Positions 37,452-48,494 of a stretch of 64,000 nt of DNA are shown here, in pieces. A model generated the notes under the pieces. It did no database searches. It worked only from the letters and a program-made list of their open reading frames with translations, and was not told the DNA's origin. The stretch is from positions 9,321,501-9,385,500 of the forward strand of contig OZ005699.1 in the NCBI GenBank assembly GCA_963930775.1. Direction: 5' to 3'. Made by a program: the position numbers and the translations under genes. Every line of letters begins with the position of its first letter. The first letter of the stretch is position 1. The stretch is from Cliona cf. orientalis. Taxonomy: Eukaryota; Porifera; Demospongiae; Clionaida; Clionaidae.

Positions 37452-38201
37452 GTAGTAACATTAACAAAATATTTGCTACAATTGCATGGTACTGTTATCA
37501 TGGCCCTCAGACAACGATATCACCGACTTATATCCCTTTTACATACTTTTCTAGAACAATTATTCCTAATATCGCACTGCTAAGTGTGCGATATTAATCC
37601 CCTTAGGGTGTACAGTGCGATATTAATTCCTTTAGGGTGTACTAGTACTGTATACTTGATAATGAGGTAACAGTTAGGAATATAGATGTAGGGGAGGGAA
37701 TAGGTGACCAACCAGTCAAGAATGCAGCCAGCTGGCTGTGTGCATACACACCAACAGACCACACTGGTTTACACAGGTACAGGAAGCATACGCGCACTAA
37801 TTGATACCACACAGGATACAATTTAGCAATCATTCAATTGATACTTGCCACGTGCAAGAATTAGCTAGCTAGCTAGTTGGTACAGTGTACGGCGCTTCTC
37901 TCGATCGAGAAACTAAAAGGATGCCACTATTATTGACCGAACTGACGCTGGACTATTATTGGCTAGTTGTACAGACAGATAGCTATTCAAAACACTCGTA
38001 GCTAGCTAGGCAACTCACAGTCAACAGCTAACCTCGCTCAGTCAGCGATTTCGAGTTGGATGGTTCTTTGTCTTGTCACTATCAAAGTTGAATTTGTTTC
38101 TATGGAGCGGCCTGTTTCCATGGAGAAGAGCCATTGACCAATCAGCGGTGAGATAAAACACTGCGCGCGGGGGCCACTGTTTACTTCCTCGGGATATAAA
38201 T

Positions 38202-38322
38202 TAGTTATATCACGTGCACTCGGGATCTATGGCGACATATTGCACTCAGCCCTCGGGCGCAAAGCGCCCTCGGGCTTCGGTGCAATATATCGCATAGATC
38301 CCTCGTGCCCGTGATATAACTA
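38202..38322. repeat. 121-nt imperfect hairpin
   Basis: TAGTTATATCACGTGCACTC and the matching right arm ending GTGATATAACTA fold over a centre GGGCGCAAAGCGCCC. The arms are about 59 nt with several mismatches. GC-rich core in AT-rich surroundings. Confidence 0.8.
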
Positions 38323-39073
38323 TTACATAAATTAATATCACTTGGATGTTTTACAAGGTCTTCACACTAGCTGCAGGGAACGAATAATACCGTGGCATCA
38401 ATCTTCATTAAATTCATATGCATGGCCAGATATCAAAGATACTAGGTCAATGCATGTTTAATATTTCTGACGACCACTACCAAATTTCAGCTTTTCCGTT
38501 TCCGCTTTCCGCTTCAGTTTTCCGTTTCCGTTTTCCGTTTCCTCTGTTTCCACTTGCCCCCCAAGAAGCGAAGTAAATTAGAGGCTGGTCCATCTTCCAC
38601 CAGAGGGCTGGATACAAAGCTCGGTGAGTGGAAATAATTATTAATGTAGCAATTTGTGTGTTGTTTGTGGCATCAAGCTTCAAATTATTTCAGATCACAA
38701 TTCAGACCATTTCAAAGTCTCCCAATTAATACCTGCAGAATCTCGACGAGGATCACATTAGTACAGTGGGAGGAGCTCTGGGACTGTCTTACAGCAAACT
38801 GCGTAAGATGACCAAGTACCCTGACGGTATGGTGGCTGCCTGGCTGAGGAGGGAGGACTTTGTGATGAGTATGAGTGGAGAGCCAACATGGAGGACTCGG
38901 GTGGAGGCACTCAGGAAAGTAGGACAAGAAGGAACTGCTAGTAGAGATATATATTGAGGAGAAAGAAAGTCAAAGCAATAGTTAGATTGACTCAATTTGA
39001 AAATCATAGAATAATGTATGACATTGTGTTTATAATGAAACACTTCCGGCCCCATTGGCAACGGTGGTACATA

Positions 39074-39087
39074 TGGTAAAGGTCGTC
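39074..39087 (+). promoter_or_regulatory. TGGTAAAGGTCGTC promoter-proximal motif
   Basis: Lies 128 bp before the ATG of copy 3 and is followed by TGACGTCA (39093-39100), a perfect CRE palindrome. It is shared with 24402-24415 and, as the complement, 43398-43411. Confidence 0.45.
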
Positions 39088-39214
39088 TACGATGACGTCA
39101 CGTGGTTTGGCGGAATCCGATATCGGAACCGGAACGACCCGAATATGCGATCGAAGGTGTGGCCAGGCCCAAAGAAGGAACAATGTCATGGAAGCGTGAA
39201 CATGACTTCAAACC

Positions 39215-42200
39215 ATGGATAGAGCTGTGCGTTTTATAACACTAGCTGTGAGATTTTATAGTGAGATGGTGTTTGTCTTTTCCAGGTTGATATCCTCCAC
39301 CCTTTAGCTTCACTGGAGTGGAGGGAGTGTAGGGAACTGTCTATGTATATTGGTAGGGATGCCAAGGCAGTGTGGCTGAAGGACAAGGTCTATGTGGGGG
39401 GAATAACACCTGGAAGTTACAGACCTGATGCCAGGCTCTATGTCTACACTTCAGCTACTGATGCGTGGACTACACTGGATACTCCGGTCTATTGGTTTGG
39501 CCTCACCACCTACCACTCCCAGCTGGTACTAGTCGGAGGGAGGGAGTATGTTGGTGAGAATGTTAAGGGGGAACTTACTAATAAACTGTGGACATTGAGT
39601 GAAAATGGTCAGTGGCAGGAAACTCTTCCTCCTATGCCAACACCATGCACTATTGCATCTGCTGTGAGTCATGGAGACCATCTCCTGGTGATTAGTGATG
39701 ATCCTAGCAAAGTTTATGTATACAATGGTCATCACTGGTCAAGTGCACAACATCCACCTCAGCAGCTGTACCCCATAAACTCCACTGTCTTCAATGGTGA
39801 CTGGTATGTGATGGAAGGTGGAGGGATTGTTTATTCTGCCTCCCTGGACTCACTCCTAGCCAGCTGTCAACCCAGTGAGATCTCACAGCCATCATCTCTA
39901 TGGAAGAGACTGACCGATGCTCCTAGTGAATTGTGCTATCCTGCTGTGTTTGGAAACAGGCTGGTTGTAGTAGGAAGAAGATCAACTGGTACCACCACCA
40001 TAATATGTCTCCATGCCTACTCCTCCCTCACCCAGTCCTGGGTACACATGGGAGATGCTCAATCAATACCAATTTATTTCCCTCCCTGTGCTGTGCCTCT
40101 CCCCTCCAATGGATTGATGATTGTGAGTGGACAGAGAGCATTCCAATCTAGACTCACATGTAAGTTTATATTATCTGATAATAATAGAGCTGTATACATT
40201 ACACTGTACATGTTATGTAGCTCCATAATCAATATCATCCCGCGGCGTAACAGTTTGTACATGCTCGTGTGTTTGTTATACTATATACAACGAAAAATTT
40301 CAGATGGACATTTTTCTTATATAGTCCGTGTCTTAACCTGGAGGGCATAAAAGATGTGCTCTCCTACAAGTTTAGAAGGCTCACAATCAGTCAGAATTGT
40401 TGTGCCGTGTGCTCAAACGAGGATGTCATGGCCTAGGGGCCATAGAGATGCATTCTCGAGCGAACAGTGCAAAGCGCCGCATGTTTCGAGAGGCCTGCTC
40501 AGCAGCAAAGCAAGAGGTGAGGTCTGTTCTTTGTCATAGTCTGGTGGTAGATTCGACGAGAGAGAATGTTGCCATACACGGTGAGTTCGAGCAGCTGCCC
40601 TTGGCCTGCAGTGAGGGGTGTGGTCTACACCATAAGAGCATAGATTCAAAGTTTGGTGCTGCTTTCATCTACACATGCGCACTGTACTAATTGGCAATTG
40701 AGTACTGAGCATGCTGCTTATAGTAGCTCATGCATGCATATTAGCCACATTATCCCATGATTGAACATCAAATGTACTTGTAATAATTATAACAGATGTG
40801 TGGTTAACTCATTCATACTGTAGTGACACATTTTGATCCAGAAAGTTCATTTACCTTGAGAGCTGTGTCTTCACTGGAATCAGCTGCTGGTATCCCAGTG
40901 ATGAAAACACTGAGTGACTACATTCACCATGTTCAGAATATCCTTGGTCTGACAATAACTACTAACTTTGATCTAAATGAACTGTTGGACTATTGGATAA
41001 GGGGCAAACTGTGGTTATCTCCATCATGGCAAAATCTTCTCCTGATCATTCATCTCCTCCACCAGGATGAGCTAGCTCAGAGGATGGAGACTTACCTCAG
41101 TGCCGGAGCAACAGAGGAACTCTCCCCTACTAGAGGAAAACAAGGTGAGCTGGGGGGATAGTGTCAGCTGTAGCTACTCTCATTGCATGTGCGTGTGTGC
41201 TGTGTTCTAGGAGATGAAGAAGTGGATGAGCAGATACGGTTGAGAGATGATGCTATTTATCAATTGAAGCAGCAAATGTCTACACAACAGCAGAGGATTG
41301 CCGACCTTGAATATACAGTTAACAAACTGTCACAAATACCGATCAAGAAGGAAGGTTTGTCCATTGCACCAACAATAGCCACTGCTTGCTTGTTCGGTGT
41401 ATGTGCATGCATAATAATAAAATTTAATATTGTGTGTGTGCTTGTAGAAGATGATGAGAGAGACACTAAACCGTTGGTACATGAAGAGAAGCCAGTTGCT
41501 CTCCTTCCTGGTGTGAAGACAAAGCCCAAACAGGAACCACTTACTCTTGAAGGAGAGCCACATGCTCTCTTTTCAGTGAAGAGGGAGATCAAGGAAGAAG
41601 CTGTCCCAATGACCAAAGCTGAGACAACGTCTGCTCAACCCACTACTGGTATGTCATCTCATTCTATCACTGCAATAGTTTGTGGAGCTAGCTACATGTC
41701 CACAGCCACCTGGAACTTGCGTGGTGTAGAAGTGTGTGGAGAAATGACTGTGGTGGTCCATTCTTCTCATGGTCAGCAAATCCCATGGCCTGGCTATGGC
41801 CTGAGGCTCAACATCCCTAAGGGCTGTCTGCCAGCAGGCATGGAGCAGTGCACCATCAACATCAAGGCCTCTCTAGCTGGCCAGTATGAGTTCCCTGAGA
41901 ACTCCCATCTGGTCAGTGCCATCTTCTGGCTGCGCTGTGAGAATGTTCGCAAGTTCACTGAACCAATCACAGTGGAAATCCAGCACTGTGCTAACTCAGA
42001 GAATGTTACTAATCTAAGCTTTGTTCGAGCTGTTTGCAGTCAGAAACAGCTCCCCTACACCTTCAAACAGCTGCCGGGGGGTAACTTCACCAGCCACAGC
42101 TCCTATGGAGTCATTGAACTGAACAGTTTCTCTGGAGTGGCAGTAACACAGAAGGGGTCAAAGCACAGGAAATACTGCTCGAGACTTTTTTATATGCCTT

Positions 42201-43299
42201 GGTTTCTGAATCTTCGGAAGCAGGAAATAGATTTTGTGGTATCCTGGAATACAAAAGCACATTTAACAGTAAGTCAGTGCTGCTGAGGTACATGTATGAT
42301 CATTGAAAATTGCCTTACATGCATTACTGTTTTATGTGTAAGGCCATAGAAAATAATTACAAAGAGAAAGGTGCTCTATTTGTCCCTCCACAACCTGCAA
42401 AATTTGAGGCAGATGCCATCTCCCTGGACATTCCCATGGAGGGCCTCTCTATTAAGGGCTGGGAGATCACACCACTGATGCGCCCTGTGGTGAGTTCTTG
42501 TGTATACCATATCCACCCAGCATAGCAACCAACTTTCCTCACTGGCTACAACCTCAGGTGACCAAGGAGCAGGTGGATGACTTTAGAAAGGGCACATCCA
42601 TTCCATGTTGCCGGTTAACAGCAAAGGTGATGGGAAGGGGAGAGGAGATCCCATCATTAAGTCACCAAGTCAAGTTAGAAGGAGCTAAACATCCACATAA
42701 TGTGTTCACCATTGTCCTTCCTGCTGAAGGTATGAGCCATAATCTACTAACATGACACTCACTATGATAATACAAGTACTGTTGTAATTTATTAAAATTT
42801 AATAGATCGTCCAGGTCCCCCTCCCAGTAAGAGAAGTAGACTGGATTCATCTGAACCATCTGCTACTGGTGCATCCACAGCTGGTCCATCTTCAGCCAAT
42901 GGCCTGGATACAAAACTCGGTGATTTGCATGTGGTTGATATTAATAATTTTGTGGATAATTAAGACTACATGTAGGAATAATATTATGTGATTCATGTAC
43001 AGTACATGTTCATGCACTACATGTATACAGATCTCAACACTGATCACTACAAAGTTGCTAGCTATCTCCGAAGATTGGAGGACCGTCAGATCCGCTATGT
43101 GGGTGGAGCTCTAGGCCTGGCTTATGACACTCTGGACAAGATGAAGGATGTTCCTTCAGAGACGGCGGCTGCCTGGCTGAGGAGGGAGGACTATGTCATG
43201 GCTGCCAGTGGAGAGCCAACATGGAGGAGTCTGGTCAATGCTCTCAGGAAGGAAGGACAGGAGGGAACTGCTAGAGACATTGAGGACAAAGAAAAATGA
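39215..43299 (+). CDS. Kelch-ZU5-Death protein, copy 3
   Basis: Nine exons in phase: 39215-39226, 39286-40159, 40824-41144, 41211-41354, 41448-42268, 42343-42489, 42558-42729, 42806-42919 and 43031-43299; about 957 residues. It has the same order as copy 1: kelch repeats, helical death-like module, coiled coil, acidic linker with psi-K-x-E sites, ZU5, UPA-like region, basic-proline linker and C-terminal Death domain (GGALGLAYDTLDKM, GEPTWRSLVNALRKEG). The small exon corresponding to 23744-23770 is absent. The ZU5-end exon starts with a different acceptor (TGTAAG|GCC), so this part has diverged most. The stop is only 131 bp before the DDX42 start. Its intron lacks the MITE found in copy 1. Confidence 0.85.
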
Positions 43300-43397
43300 T
43301 TCAGTATAGTAAAACTAGAGCAAAAAAGTCGAAAGAGGAATCGTACTGATAATGAAATGCGCATGCGTAATTGTTACCGGCCGTGGGTGGGGCTATA

Positions 43398-43412
43398 ACG
43401 ACCTTTACCAAA
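43398..43412 (-). promoter_or_regulatory. Reverse copy of the TGGTAAAGGTCGT motif before DDX42
   Basis: AACGACCTTTACCAA ends 18 bp before the DDX42 ATG. A GCGCATGCG element resembling an NRF-1 site lies about 40 bp further upstream (43359-43368). Confidence 0.4.
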
Positions 43413-43430
43413 TCATAGCGATCGATCAAG

Positions 43431-43766
43431 ATGTCGCACCGCAGCGGCAGAGGGAAGAAGAAAGGCTTTGGATTTGGTGGGTTCTCTCTGACTAGCAGCT
43501 TCCACAAAGCCGGGGAGCTGGGATCATGGCAGAAAGAGAGAAGGGACGAGGGATGGAGCGCAACAAAACATAGAAGCGAGGAAGAGTACGTGACGTTTTC
43601 AGACCACACCTCCTCCTTGTGATCAGTGTTGTGGGTACCAAGCCTTTGTGGATGTTGAAAGCCTACAAGCTTATTAAATTTTGTTTGAGGAGGGGCCCTC
43701 ATAATGTTTTGTTCATAAATAAACTTATAAATTATATCACTATCACACTCTCTCGATCACTCCCTT

Positions 43767-43816
<50 letters not shown>

Positions 43817-46800
43817 CCCCCAAAGTTACTTTGAAGGTTCAGAGAGTGACAGTGAAGGAGAGGGAGGGGGAGAGAGTGAGGAGGCCATCAAGAGAAGAAT
43901 AGCAGCCGAGTACCAGAGCGAGGGACTGTGGTCCACTAGCACTGCTTCCTCATCAGGAAAGGCTAACGAGCAGGGGCAAGGGGGCACTGAGGGGGATGAT
44001 GAGGACAATGACCCACTAGACGCATTCATGGCAGGCATTGAGGTGAAAATTAATTATAATATTATGTGTGTGGGAGAGAGGGATGACGACCCCTTACCAA
44101 ATATATCTTGACGCTAAGTTTTATGCACTAGACTGAGATAAAGAAGCAAAAGGACAAGGGAGAGGGTGTCAAGAAGGAAAAACAGTGAGTCCACTAATGC
44201 AGGGGCAGAACTTTAATTGATAAGCAGCTCAAGTCCACAGGTTGATTGACATTATGCGAATATTCCCCCCCCCCCCCCCCCCCCCCCCCACACACACACA
44301 TACTTATAGGGAGATGAGGTTTGATATTGAGCAGGAAGATGACCATGTAAGCAAGGGATTAAATTTAAATATCTCCCATCGACTGACCTTGATGTGACCT
44401 TTGTTTGTTGTTGGTAGGAGTCGTATTTCAAGGCGATGGCGAACGCCCCCATCCTGGTTGCCGAGGGCGACGAAGAGATTGAGGTAGACTACGATTCGGA
44501 TGGATTTCCCATTCCCTCGGAGAGTGCAAAAGTCATCGACCCATTACCACCAATCGATCACTCAGCTGTAAGTAAAGTAAATTTTGTGTCAAAAATTTTA
44601 CACTCACAAATTTTTTGCTATGAGCAGATCATAACGTATACTTACATTTATACATTAATTCACATTATACTCTCTCACTTGCCATATTGTTTTTTTCCAG
44701 ATTGACTATCCTTCCTTTGCTCGTAACTTTTACGAGGAGCACAGTGAGATTACAGCCCTCACCAAACAGGAGCTCTTTGACCTCAAGAAAAAGATGGGAA
44801 TTAAGGTACAGGGTACAACTGTAAAGCAATAATTCCATACATGGCAGTCATTTAATTATTAATGATGATAGGTGTCAAATACTGTTCATATTAGATACTT
44901 GAATGTGTGTATCTTGTGCTGTTTGCTTTAAAAAAATTCTTGTGGGGTTATTTTTAATGGATTCACATAATAATTGTATCAGGCACAGTGTCCTGGAGCT
45001 AATTCAACCATTTTTTTTCACTTAATAGTGCATACTGTGTTAGGATTTGCAGTGCTGATATTTTAATATTATAGAAATCCCTCTTTCGTTGCAGGTATCT
45101 GGGTATTCCCCTCCGAAGCCATGCGTGTCCTTCGCTCACTTTGGTTTCGACGACGAACTAATGTCATTGATCCGAAAATCCGAGTTCTCTCAACCAACGG
45201 CCATCCAATCGCAGGCCATCCCCGTGGCACTGAGTGGGCGTGACATTATCGGAATAGCCAAGACTGGTTCGGGGAAGACAGCAGCCTTCCTCTGGCCACT
45301 CCTGGTCCACGCCATCGACCAGCCGGAGCTGAAGGAGGAGGATGGGCCAATCGGGCTCATCTGTGCTCCAACCAGAGAGCTGTGTCAGCAGGTAAGGAGG
45401 AACTACATGTAGCTGCAGGTCTGCAATTTGGAAGAGCAGGGGGTGGGGGAGGGGAGGGGATCTTAGCATTTATATCTTTGACTGAAATATTTTAACCTAG
45501 CAGCTAAGTTCAATAATTGTGTATATTTATAGTCAATGCGTCTCCTGAAGTTAGGTAATTTTAAAAAAAATTGTGTATCTCTGCTTTCTGTGATTGTGCA
45601 AGTGAATAGTTAATAATGTTAGATTATTCTCTCCCTCCCTCCCTCCCTCCTCCCCGCCTGCTCAGATCTACCATGAGGCTAGGAAGTTTGGTAAGGCCTA
45701 CAACCTGACAGTGACGTGTGTCTATGGCGGGGGAAGCAAATGGGAGCAGAGTAAGGCGGTGAAGGAAGGATGTGAAATCCTAGTAGCCACTCCAGGGAGA
45801 CTGATAGACCTGGTCAAAATCAAGGCTACTAATCTTCAGAGGGTCACGTATCTCGTGTTTGATGAAGCAGATAGGATGTTTGACATGGGATTCGGTGAGG
45901 ACTCATTCCCATTCCACATTCTGAAAATAGTGGTGTGGTTGATTCCCATGTTTTCATTTCAGAGGCTCAAGTGCGATCCATTGCTAATCATGTCAGACCA
46001 GATCGACAAAGTAAGCTACAAAATTTCCAACCAGAAAATGAATATTATGCTAAGGGGGAATGTCATTTTACCCCCGACTCCCCCCCCCCCAGCTCTTCTA
46101 TTCAGTGCAACATTTCGTAAGAAGATTGAGCGTCTTTGTCGAGATGTTCTCACTGATCCAATCCGCATCGTCATTGGTGACCTTGGAGAAGCTAACACTG
46201 ACATCACTCAGGTAATGATAATATTATGATGTGTCTGTGCTAGCTATCAAGTGAGCAGTCTTAATTTACCGTAAAGCGACATTTTTCTGCGCGAGTTTTA
46301 TTTATACGAATTGTGCGAGTTAAGCGACCGTCGCATAAATTTGTATCCGCATAAATATTATCAAACCATATGTTTGCAATGCATACAACATTAATAAAAA
46401 TCTCGTATATTTTTCAAGAGGCCCGTTTTGACCGATTCGCATGATTTTTTCACGTGCAGAAAAATGTACCTTTACGGTATTATTCTCTCTCTCTTCCCTT
46501 CCCCTGGCTTCTAGATTGCCGAGGTGATGAAGGATGAACAGGAGAAATGGCGATGGCTGCTTCGCCATCTTGTGGAGTTCATATCCACTGGCAGTGTGCT
46601 CATCTTTGTCACGAGAAAAGTCAACTCTGAAGAGGTGGCTACCAGCCTCAGGGGTGAAGGTCACCAAGGTAACGAGATGAAGAGAAACTCAAAGAATGTG
46701 TTTATTCTCTCTCTCTCTCTCTCGCTAGTTGGTCTCCTCCATGGTGATATGTCCCAGGGTGACAGAGACAAGGTCATTACAACATTCAAGAAGAAAGAAT

Positions 46801-48032
46801 TTCCCATCCTAGTGGCCACTGATGTAGCAGGTGAGAGATCACATGATCAATCACATGACCTATCACATGACCTCCCCTCTCAATCCACCCCACAGCCAGA
46901 GGTCTTGATATTCCATTGATAAAGACGGTGATAAACTTCGACGTAGCTAAGAGCATTGACACCCACGTCCATCGCATCGGGCGTACAGGGAGGGCTGGAG
47001 AGAAGGGAACAGCTTTTACTCTCGTAACACCAAAAGATGTCCAATTCGCTGGCCAACTGGTCAGAAACTTAGTAAGTAGATCAAATGTTCATGTACATGT
47101 ATGATGATGTATTATTGAGATTATTATGTCATGATGATGTCATAGGAAATGGCAGATCAGAGAGTACCAGATGAATTGTTGCAGATAGCTATGCAGGTAC
47201 GTCACATTATTAGTAGACAAGGCTGCAATATCCAAAATTTAGTCTCAAGATTATTAATTAACCATTGTAAAATTTTTATTGGTTTATCTTTTTAGAATGC
47301 TCACTTCAGACGGTCTCGCCAGAAGTCAGGAGGCCGAGGGAGAGGGAAGGGAGGTGGAGGTGGGGGTGGTGGGGGCGGAGGAGGGGGCGGAGCTAGAGGG
47401 CGTGGCCAAGGTGGGGGAGGAGGAGGAAGAGCCAAACTCCGTCCAGGACTAGGAGCAACTGCTGAGGTAAGCAACACACACACACCAATGCATCCAGTAG
47501 GAGATGGGATACCGTATAGCCAGAAAATTTGGTGGGGAATTAAATTCGGCAGTTTGGCAGTCTATATTACAACCACCAAATTAAAATCTGCCAAAATTTC
47601 CTACTCACATATTATATAAATATGGTGATCCCATATCGAACTGCCAAATTTAAATCCGCCAATAATTTATTCAATTTTGGGCTCAATTTCCGCCAATATT
47701 TCTGGCTATATATATATGGTACATTAATATTGTGCTCTCTCTCTCTCTTTCCACTCCTGCAGACGATGGCTACAGTCTCCAGTAAGGCGGTTGGTCCAAT
47801 GGGGTCCCTCACAGGTCCCGGGGCAAACAGAGCCTCTGTGCTAAGAGCTGCCTACCAACAACAGTACAAGATGAAATTTGCACAAGCTTCTTCATCCACG
47901 CTAGCATCCACCTCGTCCATACAGCAAACTCCACCCACTGCACAGTCACATGACTATCAACAACACACCCCCTCGGCCTCCTCAGAGGCCGCACCCCCTC
48001 CTAAGAAAAAGAGGAAGAGTCGCTGGGACTGA
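43431..48032 (+). CDS. DDX42: DEAD-box RNA helicase DDX42
   Basis: Sixteen exons in phase: 43431-43585, 43826-44042, 44132-44184, 44310-44346, 44418-44567, 44701-44805, 45095-45391, 45666-45894, 45963-46010, 46093-46211, 46515-46668, 46729-46830, 46896-47071, 47146-47196, 47296-47466 and 47763-48032; about 777 residues. The family is an ATP-dependent RNA helicase tied to the U2 snRNP/spliceosome. In order it shows: FGF/GGFS N-terminus, acidic linker, Q motif ([10 protein letters not shown]), motif I (AKTGSGKT), Ia (PTREL), GG and TPGR, motif II DEAD ([12 protein letters not shown]), motif III (SAT), HGDM, motif V (ATDVAARGLDI) and motif VI ([10 protein letters not shown]). A Gly-rich RGRG tract and a tail ending KKKRKSRWD follow. 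All catalytic motifs are intact. Several introns end in CT or C runs directly before AG. Confidence 0.94.
43770..43820. repeat. (CT)n then C run before DDX42 exon 2
   Basis: About 45 bp of CT followed by eight C and AAAG, the acceptor of exon 2 at 43825. The microsatellite is the polypyrimidine tract. Confidence 0.9.
44265..44289. repeat. C25 homopolymer
   Basis: 25 C followed by a CA repeat, 19 bp before the acceptor of DDX42 exon 4. Confidence 0.9.
46267..46479. repeat. MITE family gamma, copy 2
   Basis: Close copy of 9079-9303 in the DDX42 intron before the exon at 46515. It has the same TACCGTAAAGCGAC and CGGTA ends. Confidence 0.8.
47510..47721. repeat. MITE family delta, copy 2
   Basis: Copy of 5664-5820 in the last DDX42 intron. 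It starts TACCGTATAGCCAGAAAATT, ends GGCTATATATATATGGTA and has an inserted middle segment. Confidence 0.75.
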
Positions 48033-48184
48033 ATACTTGACCACACCCCCCATTAACCACACCCATTCCTTTATATACAGCTATAGCCTATAATGTTCTG
48101 TGCTACACAGTCTATGAGATTACTATCGCATTTCGCTGCATTATCTCTGTTCTCTATAATAACCTTTACTATGCACGTAAATTT

Positions 48185-48190
48185 AATAAA
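48185..48190 (+). terminator. Putative polyadenylation signal of DDX42
   Basis: AATAAA about 150 bp after the DDX42 stop codon, in an AT-rich 3' region. Confidence 0.55.
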
Positions 48191-48494
48191 ATACAATAAT
48201 TATAGTGATACCTATGAGTGACAGATCAGTGTGGCCTTAGACATACAAATTAAAAATATAAAATTTGATAGGTGACTTTTGCATTAATTGATGAGAAACT
48301 GATCGATGATCAAAGCAACCTCAATCATCGATATCCCAAGCTCTCCGGATCCCCCGAGTTAAACATGCATGCATGTGTTGGAATGGGAATGGGCCCGGGG
48401 AAAGCTAAAATGGATCATCAAGCTACGTATATGCATGGAGAATAAAAAAATAATACTATCTAGCAGAATGAATAAATTTAATTTTATATGAAAG

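Larger units (their letters stand above)
36238..38559. mobile_element. Second foldback-like element, 2.3 kb
   Basis: 2322 bp flanked by exact 9-bp repeats CCCAAGAAG (36229-36237 and 38560-38568). Terminal inverted repeats of about 110 bp begin GGGCAAGTGGAAACGGAGGA and are built from short GGAAACGGAAAR units, then end in TGGTCGTC. The inner 2.1 kb has no open frame with family features but holds a 121-nt imperfect hairpin (38202-38322) and a 34-bp hairpin element (37418-37451). Non-autonomous. Confidence 0.85.
35800..38960 (+). pseudogene. Decayed 3' remnant of a fourth kelch-ZU5-Death copy
   Basis: Traces of the UPA-region exon (near 35820-35960, GACAAAGAAGCAGGTGAACA), the small linker exon (near 36075-36115), the Pro/Lys linker exon (36212-36237 continuing at 38569-38622) and the copy 1-type Death exon (38694-38960). 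The linker exon is split by a 2.3 kb element. The Death exon has a small insertion near 38732 that shifts the frame, and extra bases near 38940, so it cannot encode the intact domain. The Death frame resumes at 38766 (MGGALGLSYSKLR). Confidence 0.75.

Noticed and set aside
36238-38559. Search for a transposase inside the second foldback-like element
   Set aside because: Only frames below about 80 codons without DDE/DDD-like motifs; treated as non-autonomous.
36229-38568. GC-AG intron spanning the second foldback-like element
   Set aside because: GCAAGT lies just inside the element, but joining to the nearest downstream AG leaves extra bases and does not rebuild the exon, and the host copy is already frameshifted.
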